Part shown: positions 20,265-29,455 of the stretch, piece after piece
How positions within the stretch are numbered: the first letter of the stretch is position 1
Layout of the letters: the number at the start of each line of letters is the position of its first letter
From: an uncultured Chloracidobacterium sp.
Lineage (GTDB): Bacteria > Acidobacteriota > Blastocatellia > Pyrinomonadales > Pyrinomonadaceae
DNA: 64,000 bases
Assembly: GCA_936914845.1 (NCBI GenBank)
Contig: CAKZGE010000005.1
Location: 1-64,000, forward strand
Direction: 5' to 3'
Notes under the pieces: generated by a model
Told to the model about the DNA's origin: nothing
Database searches by the model: none
What the model saw: the letters and a program-made list of their open reading frames with translations, nothing else
Program-made: the position numbers and the translations under genes

Positions 20265-21393
20265 GCGGTTTTTGAGATCTCTGCGGTTGCGGCCTTTGAG
20301 CTTCGATACTTTTCTTTATCGTGGTGAATAACTTCTCATTCCAGACCGCCTCGTTTCGATCGTTTCCGATACGCTTAAATGCGGCCTTTGCCTCGTCAGT
20401 CAAACGTAATACAGACATGATGTAGGCAAATTGATTAAGACGATAATTGCTTGGCGTGTATTTTTCTTCTATTTCCTTGAAGCCATTGCGAATTCTGTCT
20501 TTAGAAAGTATTGCCCAATTATTGACAAAGGTGTGATCTTGAAGCTTATCGGCGACGATGATGAAATAAATAATGTCGATCTCGTCAGAGCCGACTGCGG
20601 CTAATTGTTCGGGCAGCGAATCTACGAAATGCTGCCAATCTTGACTGCCGCCGCCCCATTTTTCTTTCACTGCTTCAGCTTTTGCCTGATAAAAAGTGAT
20701 GTAATTGGGCTCTTTCCGGATGGCTTCATTGAATATCTTGTCGAATTCAGATCGATCCGATCCGTCAACCATTCTGAGATATAAAAGTTGGGAATATAGA
20801 CCCGGACAATACATACCTGAGTCGAGAGCGGCGAGCAGTTCTTCATTTGCTTTATTTAAGCGTTCCCGCATGAGGCGCAGATCGCTTTCCGATACTGTAT
20901 CTATAGTGCCTGAGCCGCGGGCGAACCACGCGTAGTCAAGATAAACGTTTGCCAAAGCGACGCGGGCGGTTACCGAACTTGGAAACTTCTCTTTCCAAGA
21001 CCGTAAAAGTTCGATACGTGCCTGCCACAATTCGTCAGTGACCCTCTGGCCGTCGTATTCCTTGTAAAAGGTCGAGGTGGCCCTATAGATAGATTCCAGC
21101 TGCCATGTTCCACCGCGAAGCCGGTCTTTATTATTTCTCTTCGAATGCGCTATTTGGTCTAACTGTTCAAAATTTCCGGACAGTAAAAGGTCGTTGGTGT
21201 GAGCCTCCAGCTTTGTCATCGGAGTAGTTTCATCCCGGTCTTCCGCCAAGATCTCTTTTTTCACCGTCTGTACAGGGGCCGAAGACCGCCCGGCCGGTGA
21301 GCGCTGTCCGCCAAAATGTAAACAGCCGGAAGCGGTTATGACTGCTGAAACTAAAAAGGTAAGACTCAAATTGCGAAGGAGTGAATTATGCAT
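20245..21393 (-). CDS. DUF4034-like lipoprotein
   Basis: A 382-residue protein when started at the internal ATG that opens a lipoprotein signal (MHNSLLRNLSLTFLVSAVITASGC); nine more residues are possible upstream. The segment LLLSGNFEQLDQIAHSKRN followed by GTWQLESIYRATSTFY matches the DUF4034 pattern (a tetratricopeptide-like helical domain found in lipoproteins). The later part is helical, with YITFYQAKAEAVKEKWGGG typical of the same family. The C terminus is basic (QPQPQRSQKPLKREIL). Its role is unknown. Confidence 0.75.
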   Translation of the reverse strand: MHNSLLRNLSLTFLVSAVITASGCLHFGGQRSPAGRSSAPVQTVKKEILAEDRDETTPMTKLEAHTNDLLLSGNFEQLDQIAHSKRNNKDRLRGGTWQLESIYRATSTFYKEYDGQRVTDELWQARIELLRSWKEKFPSSVTARVALANVYLDYAWFARGSGTIDTVSESDLRLMRERLNKANEELLAALDSGMYCPGLYSQLLYLRMVDGSDRSEFDKIFNEAIRKEPNYITFYQAKAEAVKEKWGGGSQDWQHFVDSLPEQLAAVGSDEIDIIYFIIVADKLQDHTFVNNWAILSKDRIRNGFKEIEEKYTPSNYRLNQFAYIMSVLRLTDEAKAAFKRIGNDRNEAVWNEKLFTTIKKSIEAQRPQPQRSQKPLKREIL

Positions 21394-21525
21394 TGTTGAT
21401 GTAAAAAGGCAGAGAATCAAAGCAGCGGAAACCTCGACCTATTACGAGGTTTAACTAGTTTAACAGACAACAACCAAATTGTTCAACAATGTTTTTGACG
21501 GCTGAAGAATTAAGAACTTTAAATG

Positions 21526-22950
21526 TCAAACGAACATTTTTCCCGGGTTGAGAATGCCGTTCGGATCAAAAACCTTTTTGATGCCTTTCATAATATCCAG
21601 AGTTGGTTGATCTATGGCGTAATCCATATATTGGGCTTTGACATAGCCGATACCGTGTTCGCCGCTGATGGTGCCGCCGAGTTCGACCGAAAGACGAAAG
21701 GTTTCGGCGACGCATTCGCGGGCACGAGCGATCGAATCCGCATCGTTGCGGTCGCACAAGAAATTGACGTGAATGTTTCCGTCGCCGGCGTGGCCGAAAT
21801 TTGCAACGAATGTATCGTGAGCCCGGCCGATCTCTTCGACGCGAGCAACCAGTTCCGGAACTTTTGAACGCGGCACCACGACATCTTCATTGATCTTCAA
21901 CGTGCCGTATTTCATCAAGCTGGGCGAAATTGCTCGGCGAACATCCCACAATTTGTCTTCTTCTTCGCGGGTTCGCGAACGCAGAATGCCGAAGCCGCCG
22001 TTTTCGGCCAAAATGCGTTCGATCATTGCTGCGTTGCGTTCTACCTCTTCCGTTGAACCGTCAACGGCTACGATCAATATCGCTCCGGCTTCGGGCGGCA
22101 GCCCAAAAGCAAAGTTTTCTTCGATCGCCGCTATACAGTTTCTATCTACCACCTCCATCGCCATCGGCAAAAGACCTTCCGGAGTAAACTTGGTAAGCAC
22201 TTTACAGGCAGCTTCCATTGATAGAAAACTGCCTCTGACGGTAGCGGTCGCTTCCGGCATCGGCAATAATTTCAGGGTTGCTTGGGTGATAATGCCAAGC
22301 ATGCCCTCACTTCCGCACATCAAACCGGTTAGGTCGAATCCGACCACATTTTTGACCGTCTTGCCGCCGGTGCGAATGATCTCGCCGGTACCGGTAACAA
22401 CCTCTAAACCGAGTACGGAATGTTTTGTGACGCCGTATTTGGGCGTACGCATACCGCCGGCATTTTCTGCGATATTTCCCCCGATGAAGGAATCCTTGTA
22501 CGATGCCGGATCAGGCGGAAAAAGCAATCCGTGCCGTTCGACCGCCTGCTGCAATTCATAGGTTGTCAACCCCGGCTCGCATATCACATAAAGATCGTCG
22601 GCACTTATTTCTATGATCTTTTTCATGCGGTCCGTACCGATAACGATGCCGCCATCTATCGGGACAGCTCCGCCGGTGTAGCCGACCCCGCCGCCACGGG
22701 CGGTGATCGGAAAACCGTATTCATTGGCAAGTTTGATGATCTCTGCGATCTGTGATGCGGTTTCGGGAAAGACCACTGCTTCCGGAGGAAATTTTTCCTT
22801 GACGGCGTCTGCCCCGTAAGGTTCCACGCGCTCCGGATCGACAATAACATTTGCCCTGCCGACAATGGCAAGCAATTTTTCAATGACCTCGGGCTTTGAC
22901 GCGGAAGTGGTCTTGCGGCCGGCGGACATAAAGTGGATCGATTCGAACAT
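21526..22950 (-). CDS. FAD-linked oxidase, GlcD family (glycolate/D-lactate dehydrogenase type)
   Basis: About 474 residues from the ATG at 22950 (or 467 from the ATG at 22929). The longer reading frame to 23199 would overlap the divergent transporter gene and its first 83 residues do not resemble the family. The FAD-binding PCMH domain shows AVVFPETASQIAEIIKLANEYGFPITARGGGVGYTGGAVP and SFIGGNIAENAGGMRTPKYGVTKHSVLGLEVVTGTGEI. The C-terminal half ends in the conserved ISGEHGIGYVKAQYM. The family oxidises 2-hydroxy acids such as glycolate or D-lactate. GlcE and GlcF partners are not in the window, so the substrate is open. Confidence 0.9.
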   Translation of the reverse strand: MFESIHFMSAGRKTTSASKPEVIEKLLAIVGRANVIVDPERVEPYGADAVKEKFPPEAVVFPETASQIAEIIKLANEYGFPITARGGGVGYTGGAVPIDGGIVIGTDRMKKIIEISADDLYVICEPGLTTYELQQAVERHGLLFPPDPASYKDSFIGGNIAENAGGMRTPKYGVTKHSVLGLEVVTGTGEIIRTGGKTVKNVVGFDLTGLMCGSEGMLGIITQATLKLLPMPEATATVRGSFLSMEAACKVLTKFTPEGLLPMAMEVVDRNCIAAIEENFAFGLPPEAGAILIVAVDGSTEEVERNAAMIERILAENGGFGILRSRTREEEDKLWDVRRAISPSLMKYGTLKINEDVVVPRSKVPELVARVEEIGRAHDTFVANFGHAGDGNIHVNFLCDRNDADSIARARECVAETFRLSVELGGTISGEHGIGYVKAQYMDYAIDQPTLDIMKGIKKVFDPNGILNPGKMFV

Positions 22951-23093
22951 AGGTTTAACAGCGTGCAGAAGAGCTTCGCTGATAAAATTATAAGTCGCAA
23001 AGCGATCTAGTAAAAACCGGATTCGGAAAAACTTGTAATATTCTGCTAAAATCTTCGTCATTCTCTTCGAGTCAGAAAAGGTAAACAAAAATA

Positions 23094-24812
23094 ATGGCGG
23101 AAAACGATAAAATACCGGCCGACGAATATGAACGCGAGCTGGAAACGGATCTCGACGACGACACTTCCGATAAGCCGACGGGCATGGCCCTTCATACAAA
23201 GATACTGATCGGGCTTTTGATCGGTGTGTTGGGCGGATTGGCTGTCAATTGGACGCTTGGCGGAACAAATCCCAATGTTCTGTGGTTCGTAAGCAACTTT
23301 ACACAGCCGATCGGCACACTTTTTCTCAATCTTTTGCTGATGATCGTTGTTCCGCTGGTATTTTCTTCGCTGGTCGTAGGAGTAGCGGGCATCGGGGATG
23401 TACGCAAACTCGGGCGGATCGGACTTAAGTCTTTCGGCTATTGTCTGATCATCTCTGCGATCTCCGTGATAATCGGGTTGGTGTTGGCGAATACGATCAA
23501 ACCCGGCGAACGCATCAATCGCGACACCGCCGCAATGCTAAAAGAAAAATTCAGCAGCGGTGCCCGTTCGAGCATTGAAAGCGCGATATCTATCTCTGCC
23601 GCCGCCCAAACATTTGCCCATGATGCCGAAAAGCAATCGGTCAAGATCTCGAGCCTGGCAGCCGGTGCAGAGCAAGATCCGGCGGCTGCTCAAAAATTTG
23701 CTGATGATACGCAGGCTTTTGTGCAAACGGCTCAGAAGTTCGCCGTGGAATCTCAGGCATCGCTGAAACCGGCTAAAGAATTTTTAGCGGCGGCCCAGGC
23801 TTTTACTGCGGAGGCTGACAAGATCGCGATGCGGACCGACCTATTGGCCGAATCTGCGGAAAAGCTGTCCGACGATACCAGGACATTTGCGGGCAATGTA
23901 AAAAAGGCTGTTAACGCAGAGGAAACGGCCCTGATGTCGGTCGTAAAGACCATCGTGCCGAGCAATGTCTTCAATTCGGTTTCAAGCTCTAGCCCGAACA
24001 TGCTGCACATCATGTTCTTTGCGCTGATCGCGGGTATTGCAATTACGCTGCTTCCTTCGCCGGTCTCTGATCCTTTTGTGCGATTGATGGAATCCGTCTT
24101 TGCCATTACGACAAAGATCATTGACATTATAATGAAATTTGCGCCATACGCGGTGGCGTGTCTTCTGTTCAATAATATCGCGCAATTCGGTCTCGACTTG
24201 CTCGGTTCGCTGGCATGGTTTGTGGCGACGGTCCTCCTTGGGCTCGGCATCCATTTCTTTGGTGTATATTCAGCTTCGATATATTTCTTGTCGAAGATGA
24301 ATCCGATCGAATTTTTCAAACGGGTGCGAACGGTAATTGTGACCGCCTTTTCCACATCTTCGTCCAATGCAACGCTGCCGACGGCTCTTCGTGTCTCTCA
24401 CGAGAATTTGGGCGTTCCAAAAGACATAAATAGTTTCGTGCTGACGGTTGGTGCGACGGCGAATCAGAACGGCACCGCCCTTTACGAAGGAATAACGGTA
24501 CTTTTCATTGCACAGCTGGCGGGCGTTGATCTCACGCTGGGGGTGCAGTTGATGGTCGTTTATATGGCCATCCTGGGCGGAATTGGAACGGCCGGCGTTC
24601 CGTCAGGTTCAATACCCTTTATCATTGGTATATTGGCTATGATCGGTATCGACCCGGCATTGATCGCGATCATTTTAGGTGTGGATCGAATTTTGGATAT
24701 GTGCCGTACAACCCTTAATGTGGTCGGCGATATCACCGCGGCTACCTTTGTTGCACGCAGCGAAGGTTATGAACTATTGACCACGCAGGAAGAAAACACA
24801 GGTATTGGATAA
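23094..24812 (+). CDS. Dicarboxylate/amino acid:cation symporter (SLC1/DAACS) with large insertion
   Basis: A 572-residue inner-membrane transporter; family members are usually 410-450 residues. Core motifs are present: the serine-rich loop AFSTSSSNATLPTALR, GTAGVPSGSIPF in hairpin 2, and DRILDMCRTTLNVVGD in TM8, whose Arg suggests an acidic substrate. Two oddities. The usual NMDGT motif reads NQNGT at residues 457-461, losing the Asp that helps bind sodium. Residues about 145-280 between TM3 and TM4 form an extra Ala/Gln/Lys-rich helical stretch with repeated AxxFAxxA-like units. Followed by a rhomboid gene 21 bases later. Confidence 0.9.
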   Translation: MAENDKIPADEYERELETDLDDDTSDKPTGMALHTKILIGLLIGVLGGLAVNWTLGGTNPNVLWFVSNFTQPIGTLFLNLLLMIVVPLVFSSLVVGVAGIGDVRKLGRIGLKSFGYCLIISAISVIIGLVLANTIKPGERINRDTAAMLKEKFSSGARSSIESAISISAAAQTFAHDAEKQSVKISSLAAGAEQDPAAAQKFADDTQAFVQTAQKFAVESQASLKPAKEFLAAAQAFTAEADKIAMRTDLLAESAEKLSDDTRTFAGNVKKAVNAEETALMSVVKTIVPSNVFNSVSSSSPNMLHIMFFALIAGIAITLLPSPVSDPFVRLMESVFAITTKIIDIIMKFAPYAVACLLFNNIAQFGLDLLGSLAWFVATVLLGLGIHFFGVYSASIYFLSKMNPIEFFKRVRTVIVTAFSTSSSNATLPTALRVSHENLGVPKDINSFVLTVGATANQNGTALYEGITVLFIAQLAGVDLTLGVQLMVVYMAILGGIGTAGVPSGSIPFIIGILAMIGIDPALIAIILGVDRILDMCRTTLNVVGDITAATFVARSEGYELLTTQEENTGIG

Positions 24813-24833
24813 ACGCACGGGAGGGACGCAGAC

Positions 24834-25541
24834 ATGTTTCCGATAGGCGACGACAATTCAGAGGTCAAGATAATACCCATCGTCAATTATACGATCATCG
24901 GAATTAACATCATTGTCTTTGTGCTGCTTCAGCAACTAGGTTCTAATGATGCCTTTTCGTATGCGTTCTCGCTTGTGCCGAAAGAGATAACTAGCGGTAT
25001 CGATATTACGGGTTTGCAGATCATCCGTGATTCGTTCGGCAACACGGGTGAGATACAACATTATCCCACGCCCTTGCCGGTCTATTTCAATTTCATTTCG
25101 TCAATGTTCATGCACGGCGGCATAGCCCATATTTTCGGGAACATGTTGTTTTTATGGATCTTTGGCGACAATCTGGAAAATCTTCTCGGACACATAAGAT
25201 ATGCAGCGTTCTATCTCGTCTGCGGGATCGCTGCCGCGACGGCCCAGATCGTTATGGACACGGATTCGATAGTTCCGATGCTCGGGGCTTCGGGTGCTAT
25301 TTCCGGCGTGCTTGGCGGTTACGTTCTATTGTTTCCGCAACGGCGTGTGCGTGCGATCATTTTTAATTTTTTGACAACGGTCCCGGCATTTGTCGCGATC
25401 GGTATTTGGATCGGCTACCAATTGCTTCTCGGATATTTAACGCCGGCCGGCGGTGGCGGTGTGGCTTATGCGGCGCACATCGGCGGATTTATCGCAGGAG
25501 TTGTTTTGGTAAAGATCTTTGCATTGGGCAGGAATGTTTAA
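24834..25541 (+). CDS. Rhomboid family intramembrane serine protease
   Basis: A 235-residue polytopic protein with six hydrophobic segments. It shows SMFMHGGIAHIFGNMLFLWIFG (the HxxxN of TM2), the catalytic serine in GASGAISG (TM4), and the catalytic histidine in AAHIGGFIAG (TM6). The FGDNLENLLGH segment is typical of the bacterial group that also has an extra N-terminal loop. It cleaves transmembrane helices; the substrate is unknown. It starts 21 bases after the symporter and ends with a 4-base convergent overlap with the next gene. Confidence 0.93.
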   Translation: MFPIGDDNSEVKIIPIVNYTIIGINIIVFVLLQQLGSNDAFSYAFSLVPKEITSGIDITGLQIIRDSFGNTGEIQHYPTPLPVYFNFISSMFMHGGIAHIFGNMLFLWIFGDNLENLLGHIRYAAFYLVCGIAAATAQIVMDTDSIVPMLGASGAISGVLGGYVLLFPQRRVRAIIFNFLTTVPAFVAIGIWIGYQLLLGYLTPAGGGGVAYAAHIGGFIAGVVLVKIFALGRNV

Positions 25542-26686
25542 GATCTTGCAGAAATAAGATCAAAGAGTTGGCGGCAAAGGCCCGCAGCGGCAAAGGGCCC
25601 TTGGATCTTGTCGTAGGCGCATTTTCCTTTTTGGGCGATCAATTCCCGATCGCTGTAAAATTCGACCAATGCGGCGGAAAATGCGGCGGTATCTCCATAT
25701 GGTACGGTGCAGCCGGCGTCATCGGAAACAAATTCGGGCATGCCGCCCGCTCCATCGAAGCAGATGATCGGTTTTCCCAGGGCCGCAGCCTCCATACACA
25801 CCAGCGGAAAAGGGTCTTCCCGAGATGTTAAAGCAAAAACGTCCATGGCAGCAAAAATATCGTGCGGGTGGTTTGTTTTTCCGGTAAATATCAGCTGAGG
25901 ATCAGGGGCAAGATGTTTCAGATAATGAGCTATTCGTCTAAAATCAAGCTCGTTCTCGGCAAGTTGTGCCCCGACCCATACAAAATAGATCTTATCGTAC
26001 AGCTTCGTCAGGTGGTCTGCCATCTGAATAAAAAGGTCTGTGCCTTTGCGCCATTCAATGGTCCCGCAACCGCCCACTACGAAGCCGTCGCTTGGGATAT
26101 TCCACTCTTTACGGACATCGGTCGGGTTGCGCAGAGAGTTTACTTCGACGTCAGAAAATTCATACACGACATCTACGGGTTTCTCGATGCCCATTTGCAT
26201 AAGCATTTTGCGGCCGGCATTTGAATGCGCGATGAAGCCGTCAATGTAAGAGCTCAGGGCTAAAAGCTCGCCCGGTTTGTAGTAGTCGCCGATGATATAT
26301 TCCAGTTCATGCAGCCAACAGAATGTGCGAATTCCTTTTTGATGAAAAAAAGGAAGATATTTAGCCGACACCACGGTATTTGCAACAACCGTTTCGTATT
26401 TTGGCGACATCAGCGAGCGATGCGGGATGTGCCATTTATTTTCCGCTCCTAAAGCTTTCCTAAGTTTGACCACCGCTCTATCTTTTTGATTGAAACCATG
26501 TCGCGCAGTGCGCAGAAATACATCTCCGAGCGAGCGAAAGCTGTCGGTCAATTCTCCGCCGCGAATGAGCAATATATCGAAAGTGACCGAAGGATGCTCT
26601 TTTCGCAGCCATTTCAAAAAATGAAGGAGTACGAGCGGAGCACCGGTGCGGCTGGCGTCGTGGCTGATGAAAAGGAAATTTTTCAC
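25538..26686 (-). CDS. Glycosyltransferase, GT4-type
   Basis: A 382-residue GT-B fold enzyme, likely acting in surface polysaccharide assembly. The N-terminal half opens with FLFISHDASRTGAPLVLLHFLKWL, and the C-terminal half carries GCGTIEWRKGTDLFIQMADHL, VWVGAQ and the EX7E-type SREDPFPLVCMEAAALGKPIICFD motif of GT4. The donor sugar cannot be read from the sequence. Lies last in the minus-strand polysaccharide operon (GT2, wzm, wzt, methyltransferase, this gene). Confidence 0.88.
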   Translation of the reverse strand: MKNFLFISHDASRTGAPLVLLHFLKWLRKEHPSVTFDILLIRGGELTDSFRSLGDVFLRTARHGFNQKDRAVVKLRKALGAENKWHIPHRSLMSPKYETVVANTVVSAKYLPFFHQKGIRTFCWLHELEYIIGDYYKPGELLALSSYIDGFIAHSNAGRKMLMQMGIEKPVDVVYEFSDVEVNSLRNPTDVRKEWNIPSDGFVVGGCGTIEWRKGTDLFIQMADHLTKLYDKIYFVWVGAQLAENELDFRRIAHYLKHLAPDPQLIFTGKTNHPHDIFAAMDVFALTSREDPFPLVCMEAAALGKPIICFDGAGGMPEFVSDDAGCTVPYGDTAAFSAALVEFYSDRELIAQKGKCAYDKIQGPFAAAGLCRQLFDLISARS

Positions 26687-26695
26687 ACCCTTTTT

Positions 26696-27376
26696 CTATT
26701 TAAGTGCGGAAATACTTAAAGCACTATACATCGAGTTTTCACCGCCATCGAAGGCCTCGGGTTTCACGTCAGTTCTGATAAGCCATGTATAGAATGGAAA
26801 TAAAATGCGTCGCAATATTCCACGCTGATATCGCGGAAGCGGAGCAAAAGTGATCCACAGACCGATCATTTGTGCCAACGAATAATTCCAACCGCCAAGC
26901 GCCTTTATTTTTATGTCGCGGAAACCGGCCTGCTCCATCATCCGTTGTAAAGAAAAGGGAGTATAGCGAAATTCATCATGGGGCAATTCGTGAAGATTCC
27001 AAATAAAAGGCACGGTCGCAAAAAAGAAACCGCCTTTGGTCATTACTCGGTGCATCTCCTTTAATACGGCGGCCGGTTCGGCGTGATGTTCGAGAAATTC
27101 GGTTGTCAAAACGCAGTCGAACGCCTCGTTTTGGACAGGAATTCGGGTGCCGTCCCAAACGATATCGCATTTGACACCGTAATCGACAGAACTTGCGATA
27201 TCCATTCCGACATATTCGACAATTCGTTCGTTAGCCAAAATGACTTCGCGATATGGCATCGAACCGCACCCAACATCAAGCACTTTCCCGAAAAAGTCAT
27301 CCGCAGACGAGCCGACCGCCTCTGCGATCGCTTTCTTCACGGTATAATGCAGCATTGTGTGGAGTTTAGGTTTCAT
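26696..27376 (-). CDS. Class I SAM-dependent methyltransferase
   Basis: A 226-residue methyltransferase. Motif I is VLDVGCGSMPYREVIL (SAM binding), followed by VEYVGMDIASSVDYG, CDIVWDGTRIPVQNEAFDCVLTTEFLEH, and VMTKGGFFFATVPFIWNLHELPHDEFRYTP, the Methyltransf_11 type found in glycan clusters. The acceptor could be a sugar chain end, which would match export through a Wzm/Wzt pair that recognises capped O-antigens. Sits between the ABC exporter and a glycosyltransferase. Confidence 0.87.
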   Translation of the reverse strand: MKPKLHTMLHYTVKKAIAEAVGSSADDFFGKVLDVGCGSMPYREVILANERIVEYVGMDIASSVDYGVKCDIVWDGTRIPVQNEAFDCVLTTEFLEHHAEPAAVLKEMHRVMTKGGFFFATVPFIWNLHELPHDEFRYTPFSLQRMMEQAGFRDIKIKALGGWNYSLAQMIGLWITFAPLPRYQRGILRRILFPFYTWLIRTDVKPEAFDGGENSMYSALSISALK

Positions 27377-27414
27377 ATGCGAACCGGCTTTCGCAAAAAC
27401 ATTTCAATTCCGAT

Positions 27415-28614
27415 CTATTCGACGCTCCATTCGCCTCCCATTTGAATATAACCGTAGTCGCGATATGGAGCCATTTCCGTTCCCGCATCAATGATCGTCA
27501 GAGGACAAATATCAAAAAGATCTTGAATGATCTCACCGCTCGGTAAAAAGATCTGCAGCAGAAAAGAATAATTGTTCGGAGCGATCAGGCCGCCGGGAAC
27601 AGTATATGCTATCTCCGATGTTCCGGTTCTATCGCCAAGCAGGTCGTCAAATCGTTTATGTTCGGTAAAAAGGCGATCTTTATATTTATTTAACATCGCA
27701 ACGCAAAACATTGCCCCGCGAGCAATGTTCCGTGTGTGTACCTGAAAGCGGAGTGTAAAATTTTGGTCGCCGGCGATCTCCGTAACAGAAACGTCTGCCG
27801 CGTTTGTGATCCGGGCCTCGGTTATCTGCATATCAAGCTGAGGGCTTTCCGGAGAAAGCACAAATTGCTTTGAAGTTTCGACGAGATTCGAATATTCCCG
27901 GATCGCTTCATTTATGCCGCCGTAAAACTGAAGTTCGCCATGATGTAAAAGCATGCCATTGCGGCAGATCTGAGCCAAACTGCCTAGGTTGTGGCTGACG
28001 AATAATACCGTCCGGCCGGATCGGCTGACCTCATCCATCTTACCGATGCATTTCTTTTGAAACTCAACATCGCCGACCGCCAATACTTCGTCAACGATAA
28101 GCACCTCCGGTTCCAAGTGAGCCGCCACAGCAAAAGCAAGCCGCATATACATACCGCTTGAATAGTATTTGACGGGGGTGTCGAGGAATTTTTCCACCTC
28201 GGAAAAGGCAACGATCTCATCGAATTTGCTGGTAATTTCGGAGCGGTGCATGCCAAGTATCGCGCCGTTCAAGAAAATGTTCTCGCGTCCGGAAAGTTCG
28301 CCGTGAAATCCCGTTCCTACTTCGAGCAAACTGGCTACGCGGCCGCGAATGCGGGCCGAGCCGGCCGTTGGTTTGGTGATGCGCGACAACATCTTTAAAA
28401 GAGTAGATTTTCCGGCGCCGTTCCGGCCGATGATGCCAAGCGTTTCGCCCTCGCCGACGGTAAAGCTGAGATCACGAATGGCCCACAACTTCTTTTTATT
28501 TGCAGACGAAGGGCGTCGCAGCAAACCGGTAATGGCATCGCGGATCGAGCCCGTCGATACGCTTCCACCCAAATAATAAAGTTTTGACAGGCCGTTGGCC
28601 TCGATAACACTCAT
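27415..28614 (-). CDS. ABC transporter ATPase for polysaccharide export (Wzt-like)
   Basis: A 399-residue ATPase. Walker A is GRNGAGKST (residues 63-71), the signature is YSSGM (151-155), and Walker B is VLIVDEVLAVGD (171-182). The spacing and the LLEVGTGFHGELSGRENIFLNG segment are of the TagH/Wzt type. The C-terminal 150 residues form an extra beta-sandwich like the Wzt C-terminal domain, which in other systems recognises the chain end of the exported O-antigen. It starts with a TGATG overlap with the permease gene. Confidence 0.93.
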   Translation of the reverse strand: MSVIEANGLSKLYYLGGSVSTGSIRDAITGLLRRPSSANKKKLWAIRDLSFTVGEGETLGIIGRNGAGKSTLLKMLSRITKPTAGSARIRGRVASLLEVGTGFHGELSGRENIFLNGAILGMHRSEITSKFDEIVAFSEVEKFLDTPVKYYSSGMYMRLAFAVAAHLEPEVLIVDEVLAVGDVEFQKKCIGKMDEVSRSGRTVLFVSHNLGSLAQICRNGMLLHHGELQFYGGINEAIREYSNLVETSKQFVLSPESPQLDMQITEARITNAADVSVTEIAGDQNFTLRFQVHTRNIARGAMFCVAMLNKYKDRLFTEHKRFDDLLGDRTGTSEIAYTVPGGLIAPNNYSFLLQIFLPSGEIIQDLFDICPLTIIDAGTEMAPYRDYGYIQMGGEWSVE

Positions 28615-29444
28615 CAGATCATATCAGCGAAATCATCTTCCATTCGCTTGAATACGGCAATTGAAATTCCAGCCAAGATCAAGGTCGAAACCGCAGAGAT
28701 CGCGATCAGCGGCCAATTGAAATCCAGACCAAACAGGGCTGAACGAAATCCATCCAAGATGCCGGTCAGAGGGTTAACTGCAAATATATATTGCCATTTT
28801 GCGGGTACGATCGATACCGGATAAAAAATAGGCGAAGCGATCATCCAAATTTGTATCACGAACGGCAGAGCAAACTTTACGTCGCGATACCGAACGTTCA
28901 ATGCCGAAAATAGGGTTCCAAAAGCGGCCGCCACCACGACCGCCATGACGACAAATGCCGGTGCCGCCAAGATCGTCCAAAAAACGCCCGTTCGGTACCA
29001 GGCCATCAGGAAAACTAAAATGACGAAACTGATCAATAGATCCAGCATGCCCGCCAGCGTCGCGGAGATCGGCACGATCAATCTCGGGAAATAGACCTTT
29101 GTGACCAGATTTGTATTATTTACAAAACTTCCCGCAGCAGCCGTTATGGAATTGTGGACAAATAGCCACAGCATCAATCCGGACAAGGCAAAAAGAGGGT
29201 ACGGAATATCGGCGGTCTCAAATTTCGCAAAGGTGCTGAAAATGACGGAGAAGACCGCGGTTGTTAGAACAGGCTGCAACACGGCCCAGACGATGCCTAT
29301 AGCCGTTTGTTTGTAGCGAACTTTGATGTCGCGAAGTGTAAGAAAATAAAGCAGTTCGCGATAGGACCACAGTTCTTTGAGATTCAGCGACAACCAGCGG
29401 CCGGCCGGTCGGATCTCTACAATTTGTTCATTATTGTCGCTCAA
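28614..29444 (-). CDS. ABC transporter permease for polysaccharide export (Wzm-like)
   Basis: A 276-residue inner-membrane protein with about six hydrophobic segments. The opening LWSYRELLYFLTLRDIKVRYKQTAIGIVWAVLQP is the hallmark of the ABC-2 polysaccharide/polyol phosphate export family, as are the ALNVRYRDVKFALPF and ANPLTGILDGFR-like segments. It pairs with the Wzt-like ATPase, with which it overlaps by one base. Together they move lipid-linked glycan to the periplasmic side. Confidence 0.92.
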   Translation of the reverse strand: MSDNNEQIVEIRPAGRWLSLNLKELWSYRELLYFLTLRDIKVRYKQTAIGIVWAVLQPVLTTAVFSVIFSTFAKFETADIPYPLFALSGLMLWLFVHNSITAAAGSFVNNTNLVTKVYFPRLIVPISATLAGMLDLLISFVILVFLMAWYRTGVFWTILAAPAFVVMAVVVAAAFGTLFSALNVRYRDVKFALPFVIQIWMIASPIFYPVSIVPAKWQYIFAVNPLTGILDGFRSALFGLDFNWPLIAISAVSTLILAGISIAVFKRMEDDFADMI

Positions 29445-29455
29445 TTTTCAAATGA

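Noticed and set aside
22951..23199. N-terminal extension of the GlcD-like gene
   Set aside because: The added residues (MYEGPCPSAYRKCRRRDPF...) are unlike the family and would overlap the divergent transporter gene.
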